64,000 bases of DNA from positions 62,001 through 126,000 of the forward strand of contig NZ_BCWV01000008.1 in NCBI RefSeq assembly GCF_001894765.1, in the 5' to 3' direction. The notes beneath the pieces are model-generated. The model saw only the letters and a list, made by a program, of their open reading frames with translations, searched no databases and was not told the origin of the DNA. Origin of the DNA: Rhodococcoides corynebacterioides NBRC 14404 (GTDB lineage Bacteria > Actinomycetota > Actinomycetes > Mycobacteriales > Mycobacteriaceae). Of this stretch, positions 43,924-52,188 are shown piece after piece. The translations under genes were made by a program, and so were the position numbers. Positions within the stretch are counted from its first letter, which is position 1; each line of letters begins with the position of its first letter.

Positions 43924-46185
43924 GTGACCGATGCCCTCTCGACCATCACCGTCCGCGGCGCCCGCGAGAACAACCTGAAGGGGATCGATCTCGATCTCCC
44001 CAAAGGTGAGTTGGTGGTGTTCGCCGGGGTGTCCGGATCCGGCAAGTCCTCCCTGGTCTTCGACACCATCGCCGCCGAGGCGCAACGGCAGATCAACTCG
44101 ACCTTCAGCGCGTTCGCTCAGACGTTCCTGCCGTCCTACGGTCGCCCCGACGCCGACCTGATCGCCAACCTGTCCGCCGTCGTGATCGTCGACCAGAAGC
44201 GACTGTTCGGCTCGCCCCGCTCCACGGTGGGCACCATCACCGACATCGGGGACTGGCTGCGGATGCTGTTCTCCCGCGGCGTCCGTCCGTCGATCGGCCA
44301 CGCCAACGCGTTCTCCTTCAACGACCCGGCCGGCATGTGTCCGGACTGCGAGGGCCTCGGCGAGGCCAAGGTCGTCGACGTGGACGAGCTCGTCGACTTC
44401 TCGAAGTCGTTGCGGGAGGGCCCCATCAGGCACCCGGACTTCCTCCCGGGCAAGTGGCCGTATCGGCTGTACGCGGACTCCGGTCTGTTCGACCTCGACG
44501 TGCCGCTCGAGCAGTACTCGACCCGAGAACGGCACGTCTTCCTCGACGCCGCCCCGGGCGAGGTGGCGATGGCGAACACTGACGCCGTGTTCACCACCTA
44601 CGAGGGCCTGCTCTCGAAGTTCCGTCGCAGTTATCTGACCAAGGACGCGGCGACGCTGAAGGGCAAGGCCAAGGAGGCCTACGAGCGCATCGTCACCCGC
44701 GGCGTCTGCCCCGCCTGCGGGGGTTCCCGCTACAACCCGACGGTCCACGCCGCGCGACTGGAGGGGCTGTCGATCCCCGAGGCGTTCGCGATGCAGGTCT
44801 CCGACCTCGCCGACGTCATGGACGGCTGGTCGCTCGGCGTTCTCGACGCCCCACGCCGCGAGGTGATCACGCAACTGCGCCGCATGGAGGAGCTGGGCCT
44901 GGGCTACCTGAGCCTCGACCGCGCCACGTCGTCGTTGTCCGGCGGCGAGGCGCAGCGCATCAAGATGGTGCGCCACCTCGGATCCACCCTCAACGACATG
45001 CTCTACGTCTTCGACGAACCCACCACCGGTCTGCACGCCCGCGACGTCCACCGGTTGAACGCGATGCTGCTGGCACTCCGCGACAAGGGCAACACCGTCC
45101 TGGTGGTCGAGCACGATCCGGAGGTGATGGCCGTCGCCGATCGCGTCGTGGAGATCGGGCCCGGCGCCGGGGCGGACGGCGGCACCGTCGTCTTCGTCGG
45201 CACGCCCGGCGAGCTGCGCGCCGCGGACACTCGCACCGGGCGCACGCTGCGGGACGCGGCGACCGCACCGCGCCGTCCGCGGACGCCCACCGGATCGGTG
45301 CGCATCGAGAACGCCCGAACCCACAATCTGCGCAGCGTCACCGTCGACGTCCCGCTCGGCGTCCTCGTCGCCGTCACCGGAGTCGCGGGGTCCGGCAAGT
45401 CCAGTCTGATCCACCACCATCTGCCGACCGTGCGTCCCGACGCCGTGATGATCGACCAGTCCCCCATCCGCGGGTCGCGGCGGTCCTCGCCCGCGACGTA
45501 CACCGGTCTGCTCGATCCGATCCGCGCGCATTTCGCCAGACGCACCGGCCGCCCGGCGGCGCTCTTCTCCCCGAATTCCGACGGGGCCTGCCCGGACTGC
45601 CAGGGCACCGGCACGATCTTCACCGAGCTGGGCTTCACCGATCCGGTCACCAGCACCTGCGAGACGTGCCAGGGACGACGGTTCCGCTCGGGGGCGATCA
45701 AGTACACCGTGGACGGCGTCTCCATCGCGGACGTGTTCGAGATGTCCGTCGACGCCGCGTTCGCGTTCTTCACGGCACCGAAGATCCGCGCCGTGCTGCA
45801 GCGGTGCCGTGATGTCGGTCTCGGTTACCTGACGCTCGGCCAGAACCTCACCTCGCTCTCCGGCGGGGAGCGTCAGCGACTGAAGTTGGCCTCCGAGCTC
45901 ACCGGCGACGCGGCGCTGCTGGTGCTCGACGAGCCCACCACCGGATTGCATCCCTCCGACGTGAACAACCTGGTCACACTGCTGTCCGGCATGGTCGACG
46001 AGGGCCGATCGGTGGTGGTGATCGAGCACGACCTGGCCGTCGTCGCGGCGGCGGACTGGGTGATCGATCTCGGTCCGGACGGCGGTCACGACGGCGGCCG
46101 GGTGGTGTTCACCGGCACGCCGGCGGACCTCGTTCGAGACGGGGGCCACACCGGTCGGCATCTCGCGCGGCGGCTGGGAGAGTAA
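43924..46185 (+). CDS. UvrA-like ABC ATPase lacking the UvrB-binding region
   Basis: A 753-aa twin-cassette ATPase related to UvrA. Both Walker A loops (GVSGSGKSS about residue 35; GVAGSGKSS about 487), both signatures (LSGGEAQRIK about 338; LSGGERQRLK about 645) and CxxC zinc pairs (CPDCEG about 139, CPACGG about 262, CPDCQG and CETCQG about 556-584) are present. Genuine UvrA is about 950 aa; the missing part corresponds to the UvrB-binding/insertion region. This matches UvrA-like paralogs tied to drug resistance or DNA protection rather than nucleotide excision repair. It follows the alarmone-synthetase-like gene by 21 bp, on the same strand. Confidence 0.88.
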   Translation: MTDALSTITVRGARENNLKGIDLDLPKGELVVFAGVSGSGKSSLVFDTIAAEAQRQINSTFSAFAQTFLPSYGRPDADLIANLSAVVIVDQKRLFGSPRSTVGTITDIGDWLRMLFSRGVRPSIGHANAFSFNDPAGMCPDCEGLGEAKVVDVDELVDFSKSLREGPIRHPDFLPGKWPYRLYADSGLFDLDVPLEQYSTRERHVFLDAAPGEVAMANTDAVFTTYEGLLSKFRRSYLTKDAATLKGKAKEAYERIVTRGVCPACGGSRYNPTVHAARLEGLSIPEAFAMQVSDLADVMDGWSLGVLDAPRREVITQLRRMEELGLGYLSLDRATSSLSGGEAQRIKMVRHLGSTLNDMLYVFDEPTTGLHARDVHRLNAMLLALRDKGNTVLVVEHDPEVMAVADRVVEIGPGAGADGGTVVFVGTPGELRAADTRTGRTLRDAATAPRRPRTPTGSVRIENARTHNLRSVTVDVPLGVLVAVTGVAGSGKSSLIHHHLPTVRPDAVMIDQSPIRGSRRSSPATYTGLLDPIRAHFARRTGRPAALFSPNSDGACPDCQGTGTIFTELGFTDPVTSTCETCQGRRFRSGAIKYTVDGVSIADVFEMSVDAAFAFFTAPKIRAVLQRCRDVGLGYLTLGQNLTSLSGGERQRLKLASELTGDAALLVLDEPTTGLHPSDVNNLVTLLSGMVDEGRSVVVIEHDLAVVAAADWVIDLGPDGGHDGGRVVFTGTPADLVRDGGHTGRHLARRLGE

Positions 46186-46205
46186 ACCATCGGTAAAGTG
46201 AGGGC

Positions 46206-46850
46206 ATGAGCGACACCGTCACCGCTGCCGCGAGTACCGAGCTGGGCGGCATCGCCGGATGGGCCGTCGGGCTGATGGAGGCCATCGGCGGTCCCGGAGC
46301 CGGTCTCGCCGTCGCCGCCGAGAACTTCTTCCCGCCCCTGCCGAGCGAGATCATCCTGCCGCTCGCCGGATTCACCGCGTCGCAGGGCGGCTTCTCACTG
46401 TTCAGCGCGCTGTTCTGGACGACACTCGGCTCGGTGGTGGGTGCCGCCGTCCTCTACTGGCTCGGCGTGAAGCTCGGACGGGACCGTCTCTACGCCATCG
46501 TCGACCGGATGCCGCTGGTCGACACCGACGATCTGTCGAAGGCGGAGGACTGGTTCGCCCGGCACGGCCGGTCCGCGGTCTTCTTCGGCCGCATGATCCC
46601 GATGGTGCGCTCCGGCATCTCCGTGCCGGCGGGCGTCGCACGGATGCCGTTCTGGCAGTTCCTGCTGTACACCACCGCCGGCAGCCTGCTGTGGAACTCC
46701 ATCTTCGTGCTCGCGGGCTACTACCTCGGCGAGAACTGGCACTACGTGGAGAACTACGCCTCGGTCTTCCAGTACGTCGTCATCGGCCTGGTCGTGGCGC
46801 TGGTCGGGTGGTTCGTGACCAAGAAGGCACGGTCGCGCTCGGCCGCCTGA
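46206..46850 (+). CDS. DedA family membrane protein
   Basis: A 214-aa polytopic protein of the DedA/VTT family, which acts in lipid (undecaprenyl-phosphate or phospholipid) translocation across the membrane. It shows ENFFPPLPSEIILPLAGF (about residues 38-55), the glycine-rich GSVVGAAVLYWLGVKLGRDR and the family's FFGRMIPMVRSGISVPAG motif (about 122-139). ATG 46206 is the natural start. It is separate from the upstream UvrA-like gene by 20 bp and convergent with an SRPBCC gene whose stop codon is directly adjacent. Confidence 0.9.
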   Translation: MSDTVTAAASTELGGIAGWAVGLMEAIGGPGAGLAVAAENFFPPLPSEIILPLAGFTASQGGFSLFSALFWTTLGSVVGAAVLYWLGVKLGRDRLYAIVDRMPLVDTDDLSKAEDWFARHGRSAVFFGRMIPMVRSGISVPAGVARMPFWQFLLYTTAGSLLWNSIFVLAGYYLGENWHYVENYASVFQYVVIGLVVALVGWFVTKKARSRSAA

Positions 46851-47249
46851 TCACCTCTCCAGCAGGCCCTTCAGAGTCTCGAGGTCGCGCAGCACCGCGG
46901 CGCAGTCCCGGTCGTACTCGGCGTCGGTCATGCCCAGTCGGCGCACGGTGAACAGCACCTCGGCGCCGTCCGGATGCGGGACGACGCGCAGCGGGTTCAG
47001 GATCTCGGTGCCGTCCGGCAGGGTGACGGTGTGATCGAGCACGCCCAGCGCGTTGTCGGCCACGAACCGCACCCGCACCGTCCCCATCGGCGACTCGGTC
47101 AGCAGATCGTCGCCGTCCCGCGTGACCCCCGACGCGAGGCCCGCCGCCCACGCGGTCAGGTGCTCCGGGCGTCGGGCGTAGTCGTAGACCACGCGCGCCG
47201 GGGCGGCGATCACCACCGACAGGTGCCTGCTCTCCACGACGTCCTGCAC
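46851..47249 (-). CDS. SRPBCC family protein, 132 aa
   Basis: A START-like fold protein with the typical beginning SVVIAAPARVVYDYARRPEHLTAWAAG (about residues 11-37), then strands VRVRFVADNALGVLDHTVTL and AEVLFTVRR. The start is GTG 47249 because gaaggagg lies five bases upstream; the frame's longer version has an Arg-rich non-homologous leader. Ligand and role are unknown. It lies downstream of osmC on the same strand with 89 bp between. Confidence 0.8.
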   Translation of the reverse strand: MQDVVESRHLSVVIAAPARVVYDYARRPEHLTAWAAGLASGVTRDGDDLLTESPMGTVRVRFVADNALGVLDHTVTLPDGTEILNPLRVVPHPDGAEVLFTVRRLGMTDAEYDRDCAAVLRDLETLKGLLER

Positions 47250-47338
47250 GGTGGCCTCCTTCTCGCGGGTCACCGCCCATCGTGACCGACGGCGGGTGAG
47301 CCCGCGCGAGAAATCGGCCTCGGTGCCGGTCGCGCAGG

Positions 47339-47821
47339 TCACGTCAGGTCGGCGCGCTCCCAGCGATTGACGAACTCCAGACCGCTGCGGACGAACAGTT
47401 GCGAGACCGGGCACCGCCGCTCGACCTCCGCCACGAAGTGGTCGAACGCCTCGCCGTCGGCGTCGGTCTGCACGGTCGCCTCGACGGTGACGCGGTCGAA
47501 GTTCGCGTTGCCGTCCTCCCCCGCCACGAGGACCCGGGTGTCCAGATCGCCCTGCACGCGGAAGGTGAACTCACCGAGCGCGATGCCCAGATCCTTCGCC
47601 ACCAGGCTCGCCGTCACCTGGTTGCACGAGGTGAGCGCGCCCAACGCGTAGAACAGCGGGCTCGGCGCGGCGTCGCGGCCGCCGAAGGCGGGGTAGGCGT
47701 CGGCGTCGAACTCGTGGCCGGCCGCGCCGTCCACCGAGAGGTGCTGGGCGACGCCGGTGCCGCGGGCGTCGACGACGAAGGGGACGACGGAGGTTCGCAC
47801 GGAGGTCTTCGGGGAGGTCAT
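47339..47821 (-). CDS. OsmC family peroxiredoxin-like protein
   Basis: A 160-aa OsmC/Ohr-fold protein, predicted to reduce organic hydroperoxides with a pair of cysteines. The first conserved Cys is in ALTSCNQVT (about residue 66) and the second in ERRCPVSQLF (about 144). The preceding PSPLFYALGAL helix is typical. ATG 47821 is the first codon of the family sequence. It is divergent from a DoxX-like gene. Confidence 0.88.
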   Translation of the reverse strand: MTSPKTSVRTSVVPFVVDARGTGVAQHLSVDGAAGHEFDADAYPAFGGRDAAPSPLFYALGALTSCNQVTASLVAKDLGIALGEFTFRVQGDLDTRVLVAGEDGNANFDRVTVEATVQTDADGEAFDHFVAEVERRCPVSQLFVRSGLEFVNRWERADLT

Positions 47822-47908
47822 GACGACGACGATCGCTGGTCGGTCCCTTCGGGTCCAGGTTCGGAATCACCTCGAGTGCAACCCCGTCCGCCGCGTAGGT
47901 TGGCGGTC

Positions 47909-48352
47909 ATGCCGACCAGCCCCGCATCCTCCCCGGTGCGCACCGCCGCCCGCGTTCTGCTCGGCGCCGTCCTCGGGTTCGCGGGTCTGTCCCACCTGTT
48001 CTGGGCGCGCGAGGAATTCCGCGCCCAGGTGCCGACGTGGGTGCCTCTCGACGTCGACGCGGTGGTGCTCGCGTCGGGGGTCGTCGAGATCGTGCTCGGC
48101 GTGCTGCTGATCGCCGGGTGGCGACGGACCGTCGTCGGCTGGATCGTCGCCGCGTTCTTCGTCGCGGTGTTCCCCGGCAACATCTCGCAGTATCTGACCG
48201 GAACCGACGCGTTCGGCCTCGACACCGACAACGCCCGCGCGATCCGCCTGCTGTTCCAGCCGCTGCTCGTCGCCTGGGCGCTGTGGAGCACCGGGGCGTG
48301 GTCGGCGTGGCGCCGTCGGTCCGAGCGCGCTAGGCCAACGCGCGCAGCGTGA
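47909..48352 (+). CDS. DoxX-like membrane protein
   Basis: A 147-aa four-helix membrane protein of the DoxX/MauE-like group. Spans contain LLGAVLGFAGLSHLFWAREEF (about residues 17-37), VVLASGVVEIVLGVLLIAGW (about 51-70), WIVAAFFVAVFPGNISQYL and LLFQPLLVAWALWSTGAW. The GLSHLFWA and FPGNI motifs are characteristic. The role is unknown. Its 3' end overlaps the stop of the convergent macrodomain gene by 23 bp. Confidence 0.83.
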   Translation: MPTSPASSPVRTAARVLLGAVLGFAGLSHLFWAREEFRAQVPTWVPLDVDAVVLASGVVEIVLGVLLIAGWRRTVVGWIVAAFFVAVFPGNISQYLTGTDAFGLDTDNARAIRLLFQPLLVAWALWSTGAWSAWRRRSERARPTRAA

Positions 48353-48854
48353 GGTCCCGCACGGCGGCGGAGAAGGCCACGACGGTGACCACGGCGACAG
48401 CGGTGTCGGCGCCGCGAATCGCCCGCACCTGCTCTCGCACGGCCGATTCCACCGGCCAGCCGTAAGCACCGCCGGAGATCAGCGGGAACGCGACGGACGA
48501 CGCGCCCAGCGAGTCGGCCAGGAGCAACGACCGCTCGTACGCGGCCCGCAGCAACGGCGACCGATCCTCCCGCGCGGAGTATCGCGGGCCCACGGTGTGG
48601 ATCACCCAGTGCGCCGGCAGGTGTCCCGCCGTGGTGGCGACGGCGGCACCGACGTCGAGTCCGTTCGGCAGCGTCGTCGCGCGCAGCAGACGACAGGCGT
48701 CGAGAATCGCCGGCCCGCCCGCCCGGTGGATCGCGCCGTCCACACCCCCGCCGCCGAGCAGGGTGGAGTTCGCGGCGTTGACCACCGCGTCCGCGCGGAT
48801 GGCGGTGATGTCGCCGAGGACGACGTCGATACGTCGGGGTCCCGAGGTGGTCAT
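48330..48854 (-). CDS. Macrodomain protein (O-acetyl-ADP-ribose/ADP-ribosyl deacylase type)
   Basis: A 174-aa single macrodomain that binds ADP-ribose and usually removes ADP-ribose from acidic side chains or deacetylates O-acetyl-ADP-ribose. Motifs are GDITAIRADAVVNAAN (about residues 14-29), the STLLGGGGVDGAIHRAGG loop, HTVGPRYS and the second phosphate loop SVAFPLISGGAYGWP (about 123-137). The ATG at 48854 overlaps the stop of the ADP-ribosylglycohydrolase gene. The pair forms an ADP-ribosylation-reversal operon. Confidence 0.93.
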   Translation of the reverse strand: MTTSGPRRIDVVLGDITAIRADAVVNAANSTLLGGGGVDGAIHRAGGPAILDACRLLRATTLPNGLDVGAAVATTAGHLPAHWVIHTVGPRYSAREDRSPLLRAAYERSLLLADSLGASSVAFPLISGGAYGWPVESAVREQVRAIRGADTAVAVVTVVAFSAAVRDLTLRALA

Positions 48855-49792
48855 GACGCTCCGTCCGTGAGGGTGTGGGTGAGGCTGATCAGGTCGGCCG
48901 CTCGGCGTCCGGGGTACCCGTGCAGCACGTCGATCCACTCCGGTGGAATCGCCGAGCGTCCCCAGCGCGCGCCGAGCAGGCCACCCGCGATGGCCGCCGT
49001 GGTGTCGGTGTCGCCGCCGGCCCGGACGCACTTCTCGAGCGCGTGGGGCAGTTGGCGCTCGTCCTCCTCCGTCGTGGCGATGGCCCACCACGCGGTCTGC
49101 AGGGCGTGGACCACCCACCCGTTGTTGGCGAAGTCCGCCGGCGTTCCGGCTTCCGCGGCGTCGAGCAGCGGCGACCAGGTGTGCGACAGGGCGGGATCCG
49201 CGGACAGGGCGAGGCGGAGGCCGTCGTACGTTCCGTGCAGCACTGCGTGGCGGATGGCGACGGACCACAGGGCGCACGCCTCCCCGGCCTGCGGATCGGA
49301 GTGGGTCAATGCGCTGATGCTGGTGGCGGCGTCCACCAGCCCGCGCTCGTCGTGCAGGAACGCCAGGGAGACGGGTGCCGTGCGCATGAGGGAGCCGTTG
49401 CCCCCGGTCCGGCCCGACAGTCCCGCGGCGCGCCGGGTCATCGCGTCGGCCGACGAGTCGCGGTGCGAGAGCACGGACCGCGTCTGGTTCCCGATATCCG
49501 GCGGCCGGGTGTCGTACCAGGTGACGAAGTTCGTCGCGACGGCGTTCAGGGCACCCACGGATCCGGTAGCAAGGGCGTCGGATTCGGCAGCGAGCGCGTC
49601 GGCGACGCACAGTGCCATCGACGTGTCGTCCGTCCACTCGCCGGGCGCCCAGTCGAACGGCCCGCCGCCGATCATCGCGATCTCCTGGTCCGCGGTGGGA
49701 TAACCGAACTCGTACCCCGCGCCCAGGGCGTCACCAGCCGCGGTTCCCAGCAGCACGCCCTCGGCCCGGTCGACCTGATCAGTCCTCAGCAT
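48851..49792 (-). CDS. ADP-ribosylglycohydrolase (ARH/DraG-like)
   Basis: A 313-aa magnesium-dependent ADP-ribosyl hydrolase that releases ADP-ribose from modified proteins, nucleic acids or small molecules. It has GTAAGDALGAGYE (about residues 16-28), the metal-binding WTDDTSMAL (about 53-61) and the second metal site GGDTDTTAAIAGGLLGARWG (about 267-286). ATG 49792 is the first codon of the family sequence. It is the first gene of the operon with the macrodomain protein and is divergent from an NrtR-like regulator, which senses ADP-ribose in known cases. Confidence 0.93.
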   Translation of the reverse strand: MLRTDQVDRAEGVLLGTAAGDALGAGYEFGYPTADQEIAMIGGGPFDWAPGEWTDDTSMALCVADALAAESDALATGSVGALNAVATNFVTWYDTRPPDIGNQTRSVLSHRDSSADAMTRRAAGLSGRTGGNGSLMRTAPVSLAFLHDERGLVDAATSISALTHSDPQAGEACALWSVAIRHAVLHGTYDGLRLALSADPALSHTWSPLLDAAEAGTPADFANNGWVVHALQTAWWAIATTEEDERQLPHALEKCVRAGGDTDTTAAIAGGLLGARWGRSAIPPEWIDVLHGYPGRRAADLISLTHTLTDGAS

Positions 49793-49813
49793 TGCCTACC
49801 CCTTTGCTCGATT

Positions 49814-49844
49814 CTGCGCTAACTATAGATCAATACTGCGCTAA
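49814..49844. promoter_or_regulatory. Candidate NrtR operator, direct and inverted repeats
   Basis: In the 61-bp divergent gap, ctgcgctaa occurs twice in direct orientation (49814-49822 and 49836-49844), 22 bp apart and therefore on one helix face. Between them, actatagatcaatact is an imperfect dyad (12 of 16 positions symmetric). The gap is unusually AT-rich for this genome. It should carry both promoters and the regulator's site. Confidence 0.5.
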
Positions 49845-49853
49845 GATGCAAGC

Positions 49854-50510
49854 GTGCCGTCCGACCTTGCCGAGTACCCCCGTCCGTCCGTCGCCGTCGA
49901 CGTCGCCGTTCTCACCGTCACCGACGGCGGCCTGGCGGTCGTGACCGTGGACTCACGCTGGGGCGATGCTCTGCCCGGCACGTTCCTGCACCCCGGCGAG
50001 ACCCTGGCCGACGCGGCCGGTCGCGCCCTGCGCACCAAGGCCGGGATCGAGGGGCTGGCGTTCCACCAACTCCGCATGTTCGACGCGCCGGATCGCGACG
50101 ATCGCGGATGGGTGTTGTCGATGGCGCACTCCACGGAGGTCGGCGCGGCGGCTCTGCCGCCCGACGGCCGCACGGTGGGTGTCGAGCACGGCCGGCCCAC
50201 CGTCCCCATGGCCTTCGATCACGCCGACATGGTCGCCGCCGCCGTCGCGGACCTGCGCACGCGCTACACCGATGCCCCGGACCCGTCGGGGCTGCTCGGG
50301 GCCCGATTCACCCTGCTTCGTCTGCGTCGCCTCTACGAGGTCGTCTTCGACCGCACGCTGCCCAAGGACACGTTCCGCCGACACGCCCTCGGCGCGATTC
50401 ACGGCACCGGAGAGCTCACCGCCGTCGACGGTGGCCGACCGGCCGAGCTCTACGAGCGTCGACCGGGCGCGTCGTTCCCGAGGACCATGGCCGCACTCCT
50501 CGGTGGCTGA
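49854..50510 (+). CDS. NrtR-type Nudix-related transcriptional regulator
   Basis: A 218-aa protein with an N-terminal Nudix fold (about residues 10-140) and a C-terminal winged helix (about 150-215: LLRLRRLYEVVFDRTLPKDTFRRH). The Nudix box has lost its catalytic residues: where REUxEExG is expected it reads RALRTKAG. This is the mark of NrtR regulators that bind ADP-ribose or NAD intermediates instead of hydrolysing them. It is divergent from the ADP-ribosylglycohydrolase/macrodomain operon, which it probably represses until ADP-ribose binds. GTG 49854 has no good ribosome binding site, so a leaderless mRNA is possible. Confidence 0.85.
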   Translation: MPSDLAEYPRPSVAVDVAVLTVTDGGLAVVTVDSRWGDALPGTFLHPGETLADAAGRALRTKAGIEGLAFHQLRMFDAPDRDDRGWVLSMAHSTEVGAAALPPDGRTVGVEHGRPTVPMAFDHADMVAAAVADLRTRYTDAPDPSGLLGARFTLLRLRRLYEVVFDRTLPKDTFRRHALGAIHGTGELTAVDGGRPAELYERRPGASFPRTMAALLGG

Positions 50511-50514
50511 TCGG

Positions 50515-51561
50515 TCAGCGCGGGACGGCACTCACGGTGAACGGCTCGACGGGGTCCCCGCCCCGCTTGTCGAACTGACTGTTCACCACGAGCAGCCGAT
50601 CGTCGACGGCGGCGACGGTCGTGGGATAGGCGAAGCTCGGGTCGCGGATCTCCCCGGTGACGCGACCGGACCGGCCGTCGTCGGACAGATCGACGCGCGC
50701 GATCAGACCGTCGCGGTTGCGCACCACGTAGAGCGTGTCGTCGTCGTACTCGAGACCGTCGCCGTTCTGCAGCGTGGCGCCGCCGAGGTCGACCTGCGTC
50801 ACCTCTCGGGACCCACCGTCGACGCGATAGAGGTTGCCGGTGGACGACTGCACGATCACCAGGGCGTCGTCGTCGACCTCGACGATGCCGTTCGCGTTGA
50901 AGCCCTCGCCGTAGACGAAGGGGGTGCCGTCGAAGGTCACCGCCGGCTCGAGCTGCCCGTCACCCTTCGCGTTCGGCGGCACGCGCCACAGCACGGGGCT
51001 GCGGGAGTCGGTCACGTAGGCCTCACCGTCGTCGCCCACCACGACGTCGTTGAGGAACGTGGCGTCCGCGCCCAGACCGTTGGTCAGGGTGGCCCGCAGC
51101 TCGCCGGTCTCCGCATCGTGCACCCACACCCGACCGGTCGCGCCGCCGGCGATCACCAGGACGCCGGCCTCGCTGTCGTCCCCGTCCTCGACGTCCAACC
51201 CGGCCGCGCCCGTGCGACCGTTCTCCCCCGGCGCCAGGAACGGACGGACCTCCGGGTCGCCCACGGTTCCGCGGAACACCGCGCCGTCGGAGGTCGACGT
51301 CACCCAGAACGTGTCGTCGTCGGCGGTGATCCCCTCCGGGAAGACGCCCGTTCCCGGCAGGCGGTAGACGAAGGCCGATCCCGACGGCTGCGACGTCGCA
51401 GCCGACGACCCAGGCAACGACGACCCAGTCGACGACGACGTGGCGGCCGCCGACGCCGATGGTTCGGCCGTCGGTTCGCCGTCCTGCGACGACGAACAAC
51501 CGGACAGGACGAGGGCGAGGACGCCGACGGACGCGGCGACCGGAGTGCGCATTCTGGACAT
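50515..51561 (-). CDS. Lipoprotein with SMP-30-like beta-propeller
   Basis: A 348-aa predicted lipoprotein. A short signal peptide ends in LVLSGCSS (Cys about residue 19-22 depending on start). A Ser/Ala/Thr-rich linker follows (to about residue 60), then repeated four-strand blades with GVFPEGITADDDTFWVTS, FLNDVVVGDDGEAYVTDS, GFNANGIVEVDDDALVIVQ and LQNGDGLEYDDDTLYVV. These blades resemble SMP-30/gluconolactonase propellers; the ligand or enzyme activity is unknown. The start may be ATG 51561 or ATG 51552. It is convergent with the regulator gene, 4 bp away. Confidence 0.8.
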   Translation of the reverse strand: MSRMRTPVAASVGVLALVLSGCSSSQDGEPTAEPSASAAATSSSTGSSLPGSSAATSQPSGSAFVYRLPGTGVFPEGITADDDTFWVTSTSDGAVFRGTVGDPEVRPFLAPGENGRTGAAGLDVEDGDDSEAGVLVIAGGATGRVWVHDAETGELRATLTNGLGADATFLNDVVVGDDGEAYVTDSRSPVLWRVPPNAKGDGQLEPAVTFDGTPFVYGEGFNANGIVEVDDDALVIVQSSTGNLYRVDGGSREVTQVDLGGATLQNGDGLEYDDDTLYVVRNRDGLIARVDLSDDGRSGRVTGEIRDPSFAYPTTVAAVDDRLLVVNSQFDKRGGDPVEPFTVSAVPR

Positions 51562-51691
51562 GGTCCGAGAGTGCCCGATTTGTCGTCTCACGACACAGGT
51601 CCGCGTTTCGCCGTCGCGCGGCGGGAACGACGGCCTACGGTCGTCAGGCCAGAGGCCACCCGAGACGCGGGCGGTCGAACCCGGAGGACGC

Positions 51692-52129
51692 ATGCCCGTC
51701 ATCACTCGCCAGGTCGAGATCGCCGTGTCGGCCGCCGACACGTTCGCGTACCTGTCCGATCACACCAACGTGCCGGACTGGATGTTCGGCGTCACCGCGT
51801 TCGATCCGGTACGACCGGTCACCCGAGACGTGGGCGACCGGTTCGACGCGGTCATGAAGCTCGGTCCGAAGACCCTGAAGTCCACTGTCGACGTGGTCGA
51901 GTGGGCGGACGACGAGGTGTTCGCGCTGCGGTCCGTCGCCGGCTTCGAGACGAGTTCGCGGTGGCGGGTGACCCCGATCGACGACGCCCGGTGCCGCGCC
52001 GACGTCGAGTTCGGCTACGAGTTCCCCGGCGGCCTCACCGGACGAGCGTTGGCCAAGATCGTCGAGCCGTTCATCGGGCAGGGCGTGGCGATGACCGACC
52101 GCAACATCCGGCAGCGCCTCGAGGTCTAG
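51692..52129 (+). CDS. SRPBCC family protein, 145 aa
   Basis: A START/polyketide-cyclase-like ligand-binding protein. The fold begins with VEIAVSAADTFAYLSDHTNVPDWMFG (about residues 8-33) and includes DRFDAVMKLGPKTLKSTVDVVEW. The C-terminal helix is GRALAKIVEPFIGQGVAMTDRNIRQRL. ATG 51692 follows ggagga. It is a single gene, divergent from the propeller lipoprotein. Ligand unknown. Confidence 0.85.
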   Translation: MPVITRQVEIAVSAADTFAYLSDHTNVPDWMFGVTAFDPVRPVTRDVGDRFDAVMKLGPKTLKSTVDVVEWADDEVFALRSVAGFETSSRWRVTPIDDARCRADVEFGYEFPGGLTGRALAKIVEPFIGQGVAMTDRNIRQRLEV

Positions 52130-52130
52130 C

Positions 52131-52188
52131 GCGTCGGACCTCGAGGAACGCACCGCGTCGGACCATGTCGAGACGCACCGCGTCAGAC
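52131..52188. repeat. Tandem repeat, 24/25-bp unit, 2.4 copies
   Basis: Copies lie at 52131-52154 (24 bp) and 52155-52179 (25 bp), both starting gcgtcggacc and ending acgcacc. A partial third, gcgtcagac (52180-52188), contains the ridA stop codon. As at 595-660, the array sits in a convergent gap and extends from the 3' end of the minus-strand gene. Confidence 0.8.

Noticed and set aside
42817..46161. 1114-aa minus-strand open frame opposite the alarmone synthetase and UvrA-like genes
   Set aside because: It is antisense to two clear genes with intact motifs; its sequence is Arg/Gly/His-rich with no recognisable domain, a usual shadow in high-GC DNA.
48330..49792. DarTG-type toxin-antitoxin pair
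   Set aside because: The macrodomain partner is an ADP-ribosylglycohydrolase, not a DarT ADP-ribosyltransferase; both enzymes remove ADP-ribose.
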